Notes: generated by a model from the sequence alone, not told the origin. Counted from the stretch's first letter, positions 8,150 through 17,397 are shown. The stretch is 36,772 nt of DNA from an uncultured Clostridia bacterium (GCA_946186665.1 CAMHOE010000024.1:1-36772); one strand, 5' to 3'. Numbers and translations are program-made.

Positions 8150-8596
8150 TTACATTTTTCCGCTGGAACCAAAGCCGCCCTCTCCCCTTTCAGTTGTGCC
8201 AAGCTCTTCGGCTTCGATAAATTCCGCACATACAACAGGCATTATCACCATCTGTGCAACTCTTTCATCAGGCTGTATAGTGTAAGGCTCGCTTGAAACA
8301 TTACAAAGTCCTACGCATATCTCCCCTCTGTAATCGCTGTCAACCACTCCAACACTGTTCGACAGTGTGATGCCATGCTTTACGCCAAGTCCGCTCCTTG
8401 CAAACAGAAACGCCGCAAGACCCTTGTCTGCAAGCTCTATTGCTATACCCGTAGGAATCTTTACAAGCTGTCCCGGCGCAAGAGTGACGGGCTTGTCTAT
8501 GCAGGCATAAAGGTCGGCGCCTGCTGAACCGCTTGTGGCTCTTTTGGGTACTACTGCATTTTCTTTAAGCTTCTTTACTTTTACAATGTTGTTCAT
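8150..8596 (-). CDS. dut: dUTP diphosphatase
   Basis: Trimeric dUTPase that hydrolyses dUTP to dUMP and pyrophosphate, keeping uracil out of DNA and feeding thymidylate synthesis. All five family motifs are present in 148 residues: GSAGADLYA, RSGLG, GVVDSDYRGEI, RVAQMVI and the C-terminal lid GEGGFGSSG. The start is preceded by AAAAAGGAGAGG. The 107 bp upstream hold three copies of a TGTTGAAAA motif. Confidence 0.97.
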   Translation of the reverse strand: MNNIVKVKKLKENAVVPKRATSGSAGADLYACIDKPVTLAPGQLVKIPTGIAIELADKGLAAFLFARSGLGVKHGITLSNSVGVVDSDYRGEICVGLCNVSSEPYTIQPDERVAQMVIMPVVCAEFIEAEELGTTERGEGGFGSSGKM

Positions 8597-8652
8597 TTTA
8601 TTGACCTCTCCTTTTTAAATCACTGAAAAACTCAATTCGTTTTTATAGTATT

Positions 8653-8705
8653 TGTTGAAAATCATATTTAAACATTTTCAACATTTCACATTAACATTTT
8701 CAACT
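8653..8705. repeat. Three TGTTGAAAA-type motifs upstream of dut
   Basis: TGTTGAAAA at 8653-8661 faces TTTTCAACA at 8675-8683 as an inverted pair. A second ACATTTTCAAC occurs 22 bp further on (8694-8704), touching the U32 peptidase stop codon. The arrangement resembles an operator with an extra half-site; no regulator can be named. Confidence 0.4.
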
Positions 8706-10755
8706 ATTCTACTCCTCTGTAGTATAATCCCCTTGTAAACGACCCTTTTCGACTTGTTCCTCTTTTGAATGTGTTTAAAGTTTCCCCAATTTCAACCGAG
8801 TTTTCAACACTGAAGCGCAAAACCTCAAAATCAATGTTGAAAACTTCATTTTTCCTGTCAGACAAAATAAGCAGTACAGAATTGAGTACCTCTGTACAGG
8901 AACCATATGTATGCAGAGGAAAGTCCATTCCTTTTCTGTCGTGGAGAACTTTCCGGAAACCACTGCTGTGTCCGAGCGAAGAATTATCCGACGGGTCATT
9001 CCTTGTGAGCATAAGCGGCAGACGGCCGCCGCTTACAATTCCTATAGGCAGCTTTCCTCCAAGCTTTGCAAGCTGCTCTAAGGTCAGCTCAAAGGACACC
9101 TCCACATCAAGCATACCCATACTCTCTGCCCATTCAATAGCAGCAGTATTTGTGATATTCAAACCAAAACCGCCATGTATATCCATTCTGAGCTGTCTTG
9201 CAAGCTCCACCGCTCCAAGATTTGAAGCAAGGACTTCATTTATGCCAAAGGATTGTATATGTCTGAGCCTGTCGGCAATTTTCCTTTCAATGCCGAACAT
9301 TCCGCGAGGTATCTCAACAGCCACTGCAAAGCCCCTGTCAAGCAGACTTTCATATTCTTCATCCCTGAGGTCAAACGGAACATAGATAAGCTCACTGTCC
9401 AGAAAGTCATCAGGAACATTTCCGCTTGTAAAACGCGCCCTGTAATTCACTGCTTTTCTATTACTTCTTGTATTTGTTTCCGGCATAGTGATATTTGAAA
9501 ATACAAAAGCATCTCTGTGCTTACGCTTTTCAAGAAGCTCGTCAAGGGCTTTGCGCCTTAATGAATTAAGCTCCGGCGCAGACATGAACAAGCCATCATC
9601 TATCACTGCGGAAAACCCTTCAAGATAAAAAGGTGTTCCGCCGGTTTTCCGTATATAGGACAGACACTTTTCCTCTGTAAGCGCGGCATTTACAGCAGGC
9701 ACCGGAACAGCACCTTCCGCTTTGACTGTCCTGCCCTGCTTATCGCTGACTGTAAGCATACTGCTCCTGCCGTCCTTCACTTCCAGCGAAGCCTTTATTG
9801 GTACTGACTGTCTTTCGTCCTTATACATAGTATGTATTGAATTGTATATTTTATTTGTTGCTGAGGCCACATCCTCCTTAGAACGGATACCAAACATATT
9901 TTTCCCAAGCTCGCCCTTATAGTACCCGTCCGTAAACCCTGAACGTGAAAATACAGCTTCAAGTCTTTTGTACAATTCATCATCCACAAATCCCGTGTCA
10001 AGACTCTGACGGCAGGCAGCAGTCGCCGCCGCTGTATACTCCGGACGTTTCATCCTGCCCTCTATTTTTGCAGAAGTCACTCCAAGCTGTTCAAGCTCCC
10101 GAAGATATGATATCAGCGAACAGTCCTTCAGACTCAGGTCATGTCCTGTACCTCCGTCCACATAAAAGGGCAGTCTGCACGGCTGAGCGCACGAACCCCT
10201 GTTGCCGCTGCGTGAGCCAAGCATAGCGCTGAAATAGCATTGTCCGGAAACACTCATACACAATGCCCCATGCACAAACACTTCAAGCTCTATAGGAGAC
10301 ATATCCGCTATTTCTTTGATTTCATTCCTGCTCAGCTCCCTTGAAAGGACAACTCTCTTAAAGCCCATTTTATACAGACGCTCCACACCCATAGGTGTAT
10401 GCACAGACATCTGTGTTGAACCGTGCAGTCTGACCTGAGGTGCGGCAGAATGTATCATACCTGCAAGTCCCACATCCTGAACTATCAGCGCATCCACAGG
10501 GATACTGCAAGCGTATTCCACAAGCTCCATAGCTTTTTTCATTTCATCGTCACGCACAAGGGTATTGCACGCAAGATAAACCTTCACGTCCCTTTCGTGG
10601 CAGTACTCAACAGCTTCCTTAAGCTCATCCTTATTAAAATTATGTGCAGAGCTTCTTGCGCTCAGAGAGCTTGCTCCAAGATAGACTGCATCCGCGCCTG
10701 CCCTTACTGCAGGCAATAACGAATCCGGTCCTCCCACAGGCGACAATATTTCCAT
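8704..10755 (-). CDS. U32 family peptidase-like protein (RlhA/TrhP type)
   Basis: A 683-residue U32 protein: an N-terminal TIM-barrel-like domain (MEILSPVGGPDSLLPAVRAG, GADAVYLGA) and the conserved cysteine block ALCMSVSGQC...RGSCAQPCR, followed by a DUF3656-like C-terminal half. Long U32 proteins of this layout are related to E. coli RlhA, which hydroxylates 23S rRNA; TrhP/YegQ act on tRNA. Protease activity in the family is old and doubtful, so an RNA-hydroxylation role is a reasonable inference but unproven here. The ATG at 10755 was chosen because GGGAGGAAGG lies just upstream; the longer frame runs through repeat DNA. Third gene of the zinc-ribbon/zapA/U32 group. Confidence 0.9.
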   Translation of the reverse strand: MEILSPVGGPDSLLPAVRAGADAVYLGASSLSARSSAHNFNKDELKEAVEYCHERDVKVYLACNTLVRDDEMKKAMELVEYACSIPVDALIVQDVGLAGMIHSAAPQVRLHGSTQMSVHTPMGVERLYKMGFKRVVLSRELSRNEIKEIADMSPIELEVFVHGALCMSVSGQCYFSAMLGSRSGNRGSCAQPCRLPFYVDGGTGHDLSLKDCSLISYLRELEQLGVTSAKIEGRMKRPEYTAAATAACRQSLDTGFVDDELYKRLEAVFSRSGFTDGYYKGELGKNMFGIRSKEDVASATNKIYNSIHTMYKDERQSVPIKASLEVKDGRSSMLTVSDKQGRTVKAEGAVPVPAVNAALTEEKCLSYIRKTGGTPFYLEGFSAVIDDGLFMSAPELNSLRRKALDELLEKRKHRDAFVFSNITMPETNTRSNRKAVNYRARFTSGNVPDDFLDSELIYVPFDLRDEEYESLLDRGFAVAVEIPRGMFGIERKIADRLRHIQSFGINEVLASNLGAVELARQLRMDIHGGFGLNITNTAAIEWAESMGMLDVEVSFELTLEQLAKLGGKLPIGIVSGGRLPLMLTRNDPSDNSSLGHSSGFRKVLHDRKGMDFPLHTYGSCTEVLNSVLLILSDRKNEVFNIDFEVLRFSVENSVEIGETLNTFKRGTSRKGSFTRGLYYRGVE

Positions 10756-10801
10756 AACCTTCCTCCCAACTACACAATAATAAAATGAATACTGAAAGCT
10801 T

Positions 10802-10904
10802 AACCGGCAAGCTGCCGGTGCCAATTCGCGGCGCAAGGCTTGCGCACCCGACTCGCGCTGCGGCTTTAAATAAACAATAAATGATTGTGTCCGCGATTAC
10901 AACT
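10802..10904 (+). repeat. Repeat B fragment (B0)
   Basis: Partial 5' end of repeat family B: hairpins ACCGGCA/TGCCGGT and GCGCAA/TTGCGC, then the CACCCGACTCGCG and TGTCCGCGATTA segments shared with copies at 29121 and 36328. It lies directly before repeat A1. Confidence 0.65.
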
Positions 10905-10914
10905 TTTATCAGCG

Positions 10915-11022
10915 AAACTACAGACGTGTACAGCAATAGCCAAAGTTGCTCCCTGAGGAGCACGACGCGGACGGTTCAGTAAAAAGTATATGCGTTTTAA
11001 GTCGTCCAGTGCGGTCACGCAC
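10915..11022 (-). repeat. Repeat A copy 1
   Basis: A near full-length family A copy on the minus strand, starting immediately after the zapA stop codon (11023-11025). It contains GTGCG-TGAC-CGCAC and the GTGCTCC/GGAGCA hairpin, and ends at ACACGTCTGTAGTTT. It lies between zapA and the U32 gene in the same transcript direction. Confidence 0.8.
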
Positions 11023-11514
11023 TCAGAGTGTTGTTTCGTCTGTTTCGGAAGGGTGGCTCGTTTCATCCTCAGCCGCTTCCTCAGACTCGGATACAGCCAC
11101 CGCTCTTCTCAAAGGCTTCACCGCAGCTGACAAAGGCTCATCCTCATTTGCTCCGGGACTTTCCTCAATAAGCCTTTTACGGTATGTATCTATATCTGCT
11201 CTCAGCTTTGCGTTTTCCTTTTGAAGCTCGCTGTATTTTTCATTCTGCTTTGTGATATCTTCAAGGTACTTATTCAGCTGATCTTTAAGCCTTTCAATAT
11301 CATCATTTGCTTTTTTCAGATCATCGCAGCAATTTACTGCCGTAAGTATTGCCGCCGCAGTAACGGATATCCTGCCGTTCTTGCACATTTCCCTGATGCT
11401 TGTATCCACTTTCTTTGCAAGTCCTCTGGAATATTCCTCGTCCTCTGAGGACAGCACCGTAAAATGATTTCCTGCTACTGTTATCTGAATTTTTTTCTTA
11501 CCGTTTGTTTCCAT
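11023..11514 (-). CDS. zapA: Cell division protein ZapA
   Basis: FtsZ-ring-associated protein that bundles FtsZ filaments. The N-terminal globular domain (KKKIQITVAGNHFTVLSSED) is followed by TAAAILTAVNCCDDL and a long coiled coil (about residues 65-115). The remaining ~45 residues are an acidic Ser/Thr/Glu tail, longer than in most ZapA proteins. It starts 16 bp after the zinc-ribbon gene and precedes the U32 peptidase, a pairing I know from other Firmicutes. Repeat A1 abuts the stop codon exactly. Confidence 0.92.
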   Translation of the reverse strand: METNGKKKIQITVAGNHFTVLSSEDEEYSRGLAKKVDTSIREMCKNGRISVTAAAILTAVNCCDDLKKANDDIERLKDQLNKYLEDITKQNEKYSELQKENAKLRADIDTYRKRLIEESPGANEDEPLSAAVKPLRRAVAVSESEEAAEDETSHPSETDETTL

Positions 11515-11530
11515 AATATTACATCATCCT

Positions 11531-12133
11531 TTAATATATGAACGATTTTATAAGCCCTGTAAGTTCAAGAATACGGGCATTTGTAAGCATCGCTTTATTG
11601 TTTGTGCCTATCAGCGGATTATTTCTTTCCGCATCCAGAAGCACCTCATACCGATAGTTTTCAGGAACGGTCTGTCCCATGAAGAGTGAAACATTTGCAG
11701 GGGTCGTCAGCTGAACACCTTTAAGCATATCAGAGACCTGCTGCATCTGAGCTTCACTTATAAGTGTACCGTTACTGTTCTGAGCATTTCCGCCCTCACC
11801 TGTCAGTGCATAGAAGCAGCCGTTTACACTTTTTACACCGCACACGAACACACGCCCGCAGGAAGTGTTTTCAAAAACCGAAATGCTGTTCATTCTGTTT
11901 GTACGAAAAGCATCAGACATAGAAAACATCAGCATCCCTGCCACAGGGAGCATATATCCCTGCATATCACCGAAGCCGAAAAACACGGTACCCATTAGCG
12001 GCTGCGAAACATCATTATTGCTGCCATTGTACTGTTTTGTTATGCCGCCGTTTCCGCTTGTTGCAGTTTTGCAGTACGGACATCCCGAAATCCCCGTCGG
12101 TATCATTTTACCACATTCGGAACAATACATCAT
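11531..12133 (-). CDS. Unknown protein with N-terminal zinc ribbon
   Basis: A 200-residue protein. It opens with a CxxC...CxxC ribbon (MYCSECGKMI, CPYCKTAT), a Gly/Asn-rich linker to about residue 42, then a mixed domain with a hydrophobic stretch (MLPVAGMLMFSMSDA) and a region around RYEVLLDAERNNPLIGTNNKAM. I do not recognise the main domain. Zinc-ribbon-plus-linker proteins of this layout are common in Ruminococcaceae. It is 16 bp upstream of zapA and should be co-transcribed with it. Two adjacent ATGs are possible; GGGGAG favours the first. Confidence 0.8.
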   Translation of the reverse strand: MMYCSECGKMIPTGISGCPYCKTATSGNGGITKQYNGSNNDVSQPLMGTVFFGFGDMQGYMLPVAGMLMFSMSDAFRTNRMNSISVFENTSCGRVFVCGVKSVNGCFYALTGEGGNAQNSNGTLISEAQMQQVSDMLKGVQLTTPANVSLFMGQTVPENYRYEVLLDAERNNPLIGTNNKAMLTNARILELTGLIKSFIY

Positions 12134-12170
12134 CTCTCACTCCCCATAAACACGAAACTCAATTTTGCCG

Positions 12171-12204
12171 GGGCAGCTGCATAGGGAAAACCCTTTTCCT
12201 AAAA
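12171..12204. repeat. Small hairpin related to the 4058 palindrome
   Basis: GGGCAG, then AGGGAAAA/TTTTCCT, then AAAA. The order of flanks (GGGCAG ... CCCTTTTCCTAAAA) matches the longer palindrome at 4058-4100, suggesting a shortened relative. Confidence 0.35.
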
Positions 12205-12333
12205 CCGCTGAATAATTTCTGTCTATAATCTAAGCTTGCAATACGTAAAAATTGATTTCCGTGCCCTATAAACTATTTGTATTTTTATTATAGTACATTT
12301 TTTCAGAATATAAAAGCCCTCTTACTAAAAAAT

Positions 12334-12386
12334 GTGCGTGACCGCACTGGACGACTTAACAACGCATCTGCTTCTGATGGAACCGT
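12334..12386 (+). repeat. Repeat A copy 2 (truncated)
   Basis: Shares GTGCGTGACCGCACTGGAC through the AACCGT segment with other A copies, then diverges. It lies in the 420-bp divergent gap between the zinc-ribbon gene and glgP, about 80 bp before the glgP promoter. Confidence 0.7.
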
Positions 12387-12466
12387 AATCGCGGGCTCAA
12401 ACCTACCCTTTCATTCAAAAGCCGTAGGGCGAAAAAATATTTGCTTAAAAATATTTTTATTTTTTG

Positions 12467-12495
12467 TTGAATTTTTATTAAATATGCGGTATAAT
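12467..12495 (+). promoter_or_regulatory. Promoter of glgP
   Basis: TTGAAT, 17-bp spacer, TATAAT, about 65 bases before the glgP start. Confidence 0.75.
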
Positions 12496-12561
12496 AGTTG
12501 TTGAATTGTTCGAATGACATAGCGGCAATTCATTTTCGCAAATAAAGAGAGGGGTATGAAT

Positions 12562-14970
12562 ATGTCAAAATCCAAGCTTACACCGAGTGAGGCAAGAGAG
12601 CTTATCATCGCAAAGCTTTCGCATAATTTCGGTGTTACACCTGCCGACGCTACAGATGAACACTACTACAAGGCTGTTGCGCTTGTGCTCAACGATATCA
12701 TGCGTGTTCAGCAGAAAAGCTTCGCTGCTGCTTCGGTAAAGGAAAACGCAAAAACTGTTTACTATCTTTGCATGGAGTTCCTTATGGGTCGTTCACTCAA
12801 AAACGATCTGTACAATCTGGGACTTGAAGAAACTATGTCTCAGGCACTGAAGGGACTTGACATCAAAATCGATAATATATATGAGTGTGAGCCTGACGCC
12901 GGTCTTGGCAACGGCGGTCTTGGCCGTCTTGCTGCCTGCTTTATGGACGGACTTTCCACACAGAACTATTCCGCTATGGGATATTCACTGCGCTATGAGT
13001 TCGGTATTTTCAGACAGAAGCTTGTTGACGGCTGGCAGACCGAGCTTCCTGATTTCTGGCTGCCCGGCGGTTCTATATGGCTCCAGCCTCATCCGGAAAA
13101 GTCCATACCTGTTTTCTTTGACGGACATATCAAGGAAACATGGGACGGTGAGCACCACTCAATAGAGCTTGAAAATCCCACAAAGATCATCGCTACTCCA
13201 TACGATATGCTCGTTCCGGGCTACGGCGGAGAGGGCATAAACAGACTTCGTCTCTGGGCTGCAACATCCGACAACTTTGATATGCAGCTGTTCAACTCCG
13301 GCGATTACGTTCGCGCTATGGAGCAGAAGGCTCTTGCAGAGAGTATAACAAAGGTCCTCTATCCTGAGGACAACCATTCTGAGGGCAAGAGTCTCAGACT
13401 CAGCCAGCAGTACTTCCTTGTATCCGCTACTGTACAGGATATCATACAGCGTCACCTGAGAAATTACGGTACACTTGACAATCTCCCTGACGTTGTGGGA
13501 ATACACCTTAACGATACTCACCCAGTACTTGCGGTTCCTGAGCTTATGAGAATAATGCTTGACGAATGCGGATACGACTGGGATAAGTCATGGGATATCG
13601 TTACAAGAACTATCGCTTACACCAACCACACAGTAATGAGTGAGGCTCTTGAGTGCTGGCAGGTAGATCTGTTCTCCAGAAGACTTCCCCGTATCTATCA
13701 GATCGTAGAGGAGATAAACAGACGCTTCTGCGAGCAGATGCACAAGAACGGTGTTGAAGGCTGGAAGATAGGCAGAATGGCTATTATCAATGACGGTATC
13801 GTCAAGATGGCAAACCTTGCTGTTATCGCAAGCCATTCCGTAAACGGTGTTTCAAAGCTTCACAGCGAAATACTCAAGGATTCTGTATTCAATGATTTCT
13901 ACACAGTGACACCTGAAAAGTTCAAGAATGTTACAAATGGTATAGCTCACAGACGCTGGCTGAACCAGTCCAATCCCGGACTTGCCACCCTTATCACTGA
14001 CCTTATCGGCGATGAGTTCGTAAATAACGCAGATGCTCTTGAAGGTCTTATGGCATACAAGAACGATTCTTCCGTACTTGAAAAGCTGGGCAAAATCAAG
14101 AAGGAAAACAAAGAGCGCATGGCTAAATACATCAAGGAAAACAACGGTATCGTTGTAGACACAGACTCTATCTTTGATGTACAGGTAAAGCGTCTGCATG
14201 AGTATAAGCGTCAGCTTCTCAACGCTCTTCACATCTACAGCACATATCAGTGGCTCCGTGATAATCCGAATGCTGACTACAAGCCCAAGACCTATATCTT
14301 TGGCGCAAAGGCAGCTCCCGGCTATTATTTTGCTAAGCAGATAATCCAGTTTATCGTAGAGCTGGCAAACAAGATAAACAATGACCCGAGAGTTAACCAG
14401 AAGCTCAAGGTCGTATATCTTGAGGACTATCGTGTATCCGTTGCTGAGAAGCTAATTCCTGCCGCTGAGATAAGCGAACAGATATCACTTGCAGGTACAG
14501 AAGCATCAGGCACGAGCAACATGAAGTTCATGATAAACGGTGCAATAACGCTCGGCACACTGGACGGTGCGAATGTAGAGATACACGAGGTCGTAGGAGA
14601 TGACAATGCACTTATCTTCGGTATGACAACACCGGAGGTAAATCAGCTGCGCAAGCAGGGCTATTATCCCTCTGTGCCTTATAACAACAATAATATCATC
14701 AGACAGGCTGTTGACGGTATCCGTTCTGAGTTCGGTCCCCACTTTGATGATATATTTGTATCACTCTCTACAAAGGACCCGTACATGGTGCTTGCAGACT
14801 TTGCGGACTACTCACTGACTCAGCAGAAAGCTTCAAGACTGTATCTTGATACACAGACATGGAACAGAATGTCCCTTGTGAACATTGCAAAGGCAGGACG
14901 CTTTGCTTCCGACCGTTCCATCCGCGACTACGCTGAGACGATATGGGGCAGCAATCCTGTAAAGCTCTGA
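12562..14970 (+). CDS. glgP: Glycogen/maltodextrin phosphorylase
   Basis: Phosphorolysis of alpha-1,4-glucans to glucose 1-phosphate. It is 802 residues, the usual length for the long GT35 family. Visible landmarks are GLGNGGLGRLAACFMDGLST near residue 117, the phosphate/substrate loop NVTNGIAHRRW near 458 and the pyridoxal phosphate lysine in GTSNMKF (Lys655). The ATG at 12562 was chosen over the one at 12556 because AGAGGGG is 7 bases from the former and only 1 from the latter. It has its own promoter and a long terminator, so it is monocistronic. The N-terminal allosteric region is short, as in bacterial enzymes, so direct phosphorylation control is unlikely. Confidence 0.97.
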   Translation: MSKSKLTPSEARELIIAKLSHNFGVTPADATDEHYYKAVALVLNDIMRVQQKSFAAASVKENAKTVYYLCMEFLMGRSLKNDLYNLGLEETMSQALKGLDIKIDNIYECEPDAGLGNGGLGRLAACFMDGLSTQNYSAMGYSLRYEFGIFRQKLVDGWQTELPDFWLPGGSIWLQPHPEKSIPVFFDGHIKETWDGEHHSIELENPTKIIATPYDMLVPGYGGEGINRLRLWAATSDNFDMQLFNSGDYVRAMEQKALAESITKVLYPEDNHSEGKSLRLSQQYFLVSATVQDIIQRHLRNYGTLDNLPDVVGIHLNDTHPVLAVPELMRIMLDECGYDWDKSWDIVTRTIAYTNHTVMSEALECWQVDLFSRRLPRIYQIVEEINRRFCEQMHKNGVEGWKIGRMAIINDGIVKMANLAVIASHSVNGVSKLHSEILKDSVFNDFYTVTPEKFKNVTNGIAHRRWLNQSNPGLATLITDLIGDEFVNNADALEGLMAYKNDSSVLEKLGKIKKENKERMAKYIKENNGIVVDTDSIFDVQVKRLHEYKRQLLNALHIYSTYQWLRDNPNADYKPKTYIFGAKAAPGYYFAKQIIQFIVELANKINNDPRVNQKLKVVYLEDYRVSVAEKLIPAAEISEQISLAGTEASGTSNMKFMINGAITLGTLDGANVEIHEVVGDDNALIFGMTTPEVNQLRKQGYYPSVPYNNNNIIRQAVDGIRSEFGPHFDDIFVSLSTKDPYMVLADFADYSLTQQKASRLYLDTQTWNRMSLVNIAKAGRFASDRSIRDYAETIWGSNPVKL

Positions 14971-14992
14971 TAATATACTGACTATATCAATT

Positions 14993-15040
14993 AAATCAAC
15001 TTTCACATTCAGCTCCGGCTCTATGTGAAAGTTGATTTTT
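14993..15040 (+). terminator. Terminator of glgP
   Basis: A 16-bp perfect stem (AAATCAACTTTCACAT with its complement), 14-base loop, ending in TTTTT. Very strong. Confidence 0.92.
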
Positions 15041-15100
15041 ATAATAACTTATTTTCCGCCCTTAATTATGGCAAATGAAAAGTGTATGGAGGTAACATTT

Positions 15101-15712
15101 ATGACTGAAAAAGAAAAAATGCTCGCACAACAGCTTTATGATTCCCGTGACAAAGAACTGAGAAGTGACGCAGCGCGTTCCAGAAGACTGACGCGTCTGT
15201 TCAACAGCACTACAGAAGAACAGGCAGACTGCCGTACACAGCTTCTCAAAGAGCTTTTCGGCAGCACAGGAGAAAGGATATATGTTGAACCTCCATTTCG
15301 CTGCGACTATGGCTGCAATACATATATCGGAGAAAACTTCTATGCAAATTTCGATTGTATAATACTTGATGTTGCAAATGTGTATATCGGTGATAACTGT
15401 CTTTTCGGACCGAGAGTATGCCTTTATACACCTGGTCATCCGATAGATGCAGAGGTAAGAAGCAGCGGTATAGAATTCGGCAAAGAGATAAGAATAGGAA
15501 ATAACGTCTGGATAGGCGGCAGTGCCGTAATAAATCCCGGAGTTACTATCGGAAACAATGTTGTTATCGGCTCCGGTTCTGTAGTGACAAAGGATATTCC
15601 GGACAATGTTGTTGCCGCCGGAAATCCATGCAGGGTCATACGCCCCATCACAGATGAGGATAAGCAATACTGGATGAACAAGCTTGAAGAGTACAGAAAG
15701 GAACTTGAATGA
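15101..15712 (+). CDS. Maltose/galactoside O-acetyltransferase family protein
   Basis: A 203-residue hexapeptide-repeat acetyltransferase that would transfer acetyl from acetyl-CoA to a sugar hydroxyl. The N-terminal helical region (MTEKEKMLAQQLYDSRDKEL) is typical of the Maa/LacA group; left-handed beta-helix repeats run from about 70 to 185, with the catalytic His113 in YTPGHPID. The ATG at 15101 has GGAGG 8 bases upstream; an in-frame start at 15032 would lie in the glgP terminator. The acceptor sugar cannot be inferred. Its 3' end converges on the asparaginase gene. Confidence 0.93.
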   Translation: MTEKEKMLAQQLYDSRDKELRSDAARSRRLTRLFNSTTEEQADCRTQLLKELFGSTGERIYVEPPFRCDYGCNTYIGENFYANFDCIILDVANVYIGDNCLFGPRVCLYTPGHPIDAEVRSSGIEFGKEIRIGNNVWIGGSAVINPGVTIGNNVVIGSGSVVTKDIPDNVVAAGNPCRVIRPITDEDKQYWMNKLEEYRKELE

Positions 15713-15756
15713 TATACTTGAATGGCCCGCAGTAGACTGAGGATATTTTTCATATC

Positions 15757-16776
15757 TCATAATAATTCAAAACAGATATCATCATTTATCTCAAAACGTT
15801 CTGAAAACGGAAGATTGAAGTACAGCAGAAGCTTTGCGAATGCTGCTTCATTACATATGCTTTCAAGAGGGACCGCACCGTGCTTTATCAGCGTATCGGC
15901 TGTTTCATATATCCTGTCCGCACTCTTTGGAAAAGAAGCAAGATACATTGGTATACCGATACCATTACAGCGTTCAAGAAAAGACAGCGCACTGTTTTCT
16001 GCTGATGTACACGCTGTAGAGGAATGGTATGTTATATGAAGAACAGCCTTTGTATTTTCTGACGGAACAATACATGAATAATCCATTGACGGATAGGGAC
16101 GGACAACAAGTACATCATTTTTCAGCTCAAGCTTTTTACCATGCAGTATATCTGTATTCTTATTGTAAATATCATATAGACTGATATCTTTGTTATTCTG
16201 TATGAAGCTGTCGTTTCTGACTGTTCCGAAGCTCATACCGTCAAAGGATGAAAAACGACCGAACACCCTGTCTGCCTCCTGAAGCCTTGCAGGAAGAAAC
16301 ACCGAACAGAAATCATCTCCGGAATTCCGGTACACGGTAAAGACTCCTCTTTGCAGACTATTTATCATAACAACACAAGCCCTGAGGTTACAAAGCGCGT
16401 TGCTGTCAGGGTCGTCAGGCACACGGTCAGCAGCAGTAATTATTATCGGCACTGGCAGCGTACAAAGACACATAGAGAGCATGGCGGAGCTGTAAGACAG
16501 GGTATCGCTCCCGTGTGTGACAATAACACCACAGTACCTGTCCATATCGCAGGATAACAAATAGTTCACAATAATTTCCCAATGATGCTTATTCAGGTTT
16601 TCGCTCAGAATATTCAGCACGGAAACACATTCAAAATCATATTCACTCATTTCTCCGGAATATTTTTTCCTATACAGCTCCAAAGCACGGACCTTGTTAT
16701 TATCGGCAGATATCACGCCGTTATTCTCACAGCTCCCTATAGTACCGCCGGTAAGTATCACAAGTATTTTTTTCAT
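15757..16776 (-). CDS. L-asparaginase (type I-like)
   Basis: Hydrolyses asparagine to aspartate and ammonia. The protein has 339 residues and no signal peptide. The first active-site motif TGGTIGS carries Thr12, and VTHGSDTLSYSS at 86-97 carries Thr87, Asp91 and neighbours. The ATG at 16776 has GGAGGGG upstream; the longer frame would extend into the promoter. The C-terminal half is more divergent than in characterised enzymes, so a related amidohydrolase specificity is possible. Confidence 0.9.
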   Translation of the reverse strand: MKKILVILTGGTIGSCENNGVISADNNKVRALELYRKKYSGEMSEYDFECVSVLNILSENLNKHHWEIIVNYLLSCDMDRYCGVIVTHGSDTLSYSSAMLSMCLCTLPVPIIITAADRVPDDPDSNALCNLRACVVMINSLQRGVFTVYRNSGDDFCSVFLPARLQEADRVFGRFSSFDGMSFGTVRNDSFIQNNKDISLYDIYNKNTDILHGKKLELKNDVLVVRPYPSMDYSCIVPSENTKAVLHITYHSSTACTSAENSALSFLERCNGIGIPMYLASFPKSADRIYETADTLIKHGAVPLESICNEAAFAKLLLYFNLPFSERFEINDDICFELL

Positions 16777-16804
16777 ATACTCCCCTCCATAATATAACTG
16801 ATTA

Positions 16805-16833
16805 ATTATACCATCATAACAAAGTGTTGTGAA
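16805..16833 (-). promoter_or_regulatory. Promoter of the asparaginase gene
   Basis: TTCACA, 17-bp spacer, TATAAT on the minus strand, about 30 bases before the start codon. Confidence 0.75.
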
Positions 16834-16922
16834 CCCCTTCATCAAATTTTTATCCAGAGCACTCCAAGAGTACTTGATTCACAGTGCCTGCACTTCCCGG
16901 ACTGCAAACGTCTGCTTTTTGC

Positions 16923-16967
16923 ATTTCATCCGTGATAGTATAGTAAGCGACAATTATTTCTTTTTAA
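16923..16967 (+). repeat. Left 45-bp direct repeat of the XRE/lipoprotein islet
   Basis: Begins ATTTCATCCGTGATAGTATA and matches 18710-18754 at 44 of 45 positions. The pair brackets the divergent regulator/lipoprotein genes. Confidence 0.8.
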
Positions 16968-17042
16968 ATATTATTACCACTAATCGTTGACTTTTGCAGC
17001 TTTTCTCAACAGCTCATTATATTAGCCGCGCCAATCAAATGG

Positions 17043-17080
17043 CTAATAAAACAGCGTACCACAATCATCTGTGGTACGCT
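17043..17080 (-). terminator. Terminator of the XRE gene
   Basis: Stem AGCGTACCACA/TGTGGTACGCT with loop GATGAT, then GTTTTATT on the minus strand; it abuts the stop codon. The hairpin is the same, with one mismatch, as the lipoprotein terminator at 18671-18700. Confidence 0.8.
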
Positions 17081-17397
17081 TAAACTGTTTGTTGTAAATT
17101 TGTTTCTTTAAAGCATTGTATGACCTCATATACGGCGGCGATTTGTTTTTCATTCAGACCAAATACTGAAATGCTTGCTGTATCTTTAATACCAAGAAGA
17201 TAGTCCGCAGATACATTAAAAAATTTTGCAAGTTCAATAATATACTGTGTAGATGGAACTGATAGCCCCATTTCCCAATAGTTAACAGCCGAACGGGATA
17301 ATTTAAACTCTTTTGCAAGCTGTGCTTGTGTTAAACCTTTATTTTCTCTCAACTGTTTTATCCTTTCCCCAATAGAAAACAACTCTTTCGTCATCAT
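17080..17397 (-). CDS. XRE-family transcriptional regulator
   Basis: A 105-residue single-domain repressor with an HTH_3 fold at about residues 9-62: ERIKQLRENKGLTQAQLAKE, the recognition helix region SRSAVNYWEMG, then YIIELAKFFNVSADYLLGI. The C-terminal ~35 residues may mediate dimerisation. It is divergent from the lipoprotein gene and AGGGTGA precedes the start. A perfect 8-bp inverted repeat overlapping the lipoprotein promoter is its likely operator. Base composition is more AT-rich than in flanking genes, which suggests acquisition. Confidence 0.93.
   Translation of the reverse strand: MMTKELFSIGERIKQLRENKGLTQAQLAKEFKLSRSAVNYWEMGLSVPSTQYIIELAKFFNVSADYLLGIKDTASISVFGLNEKQIAAVYEVIQCFKETNLQQTV

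Noticed and set aside
16793-16860. In-frame upstream extension of the asparaginase
   Set aside because: It would run through the promoter; the ATG at 16776 has a strong ribosome binding site and the family-typical start.
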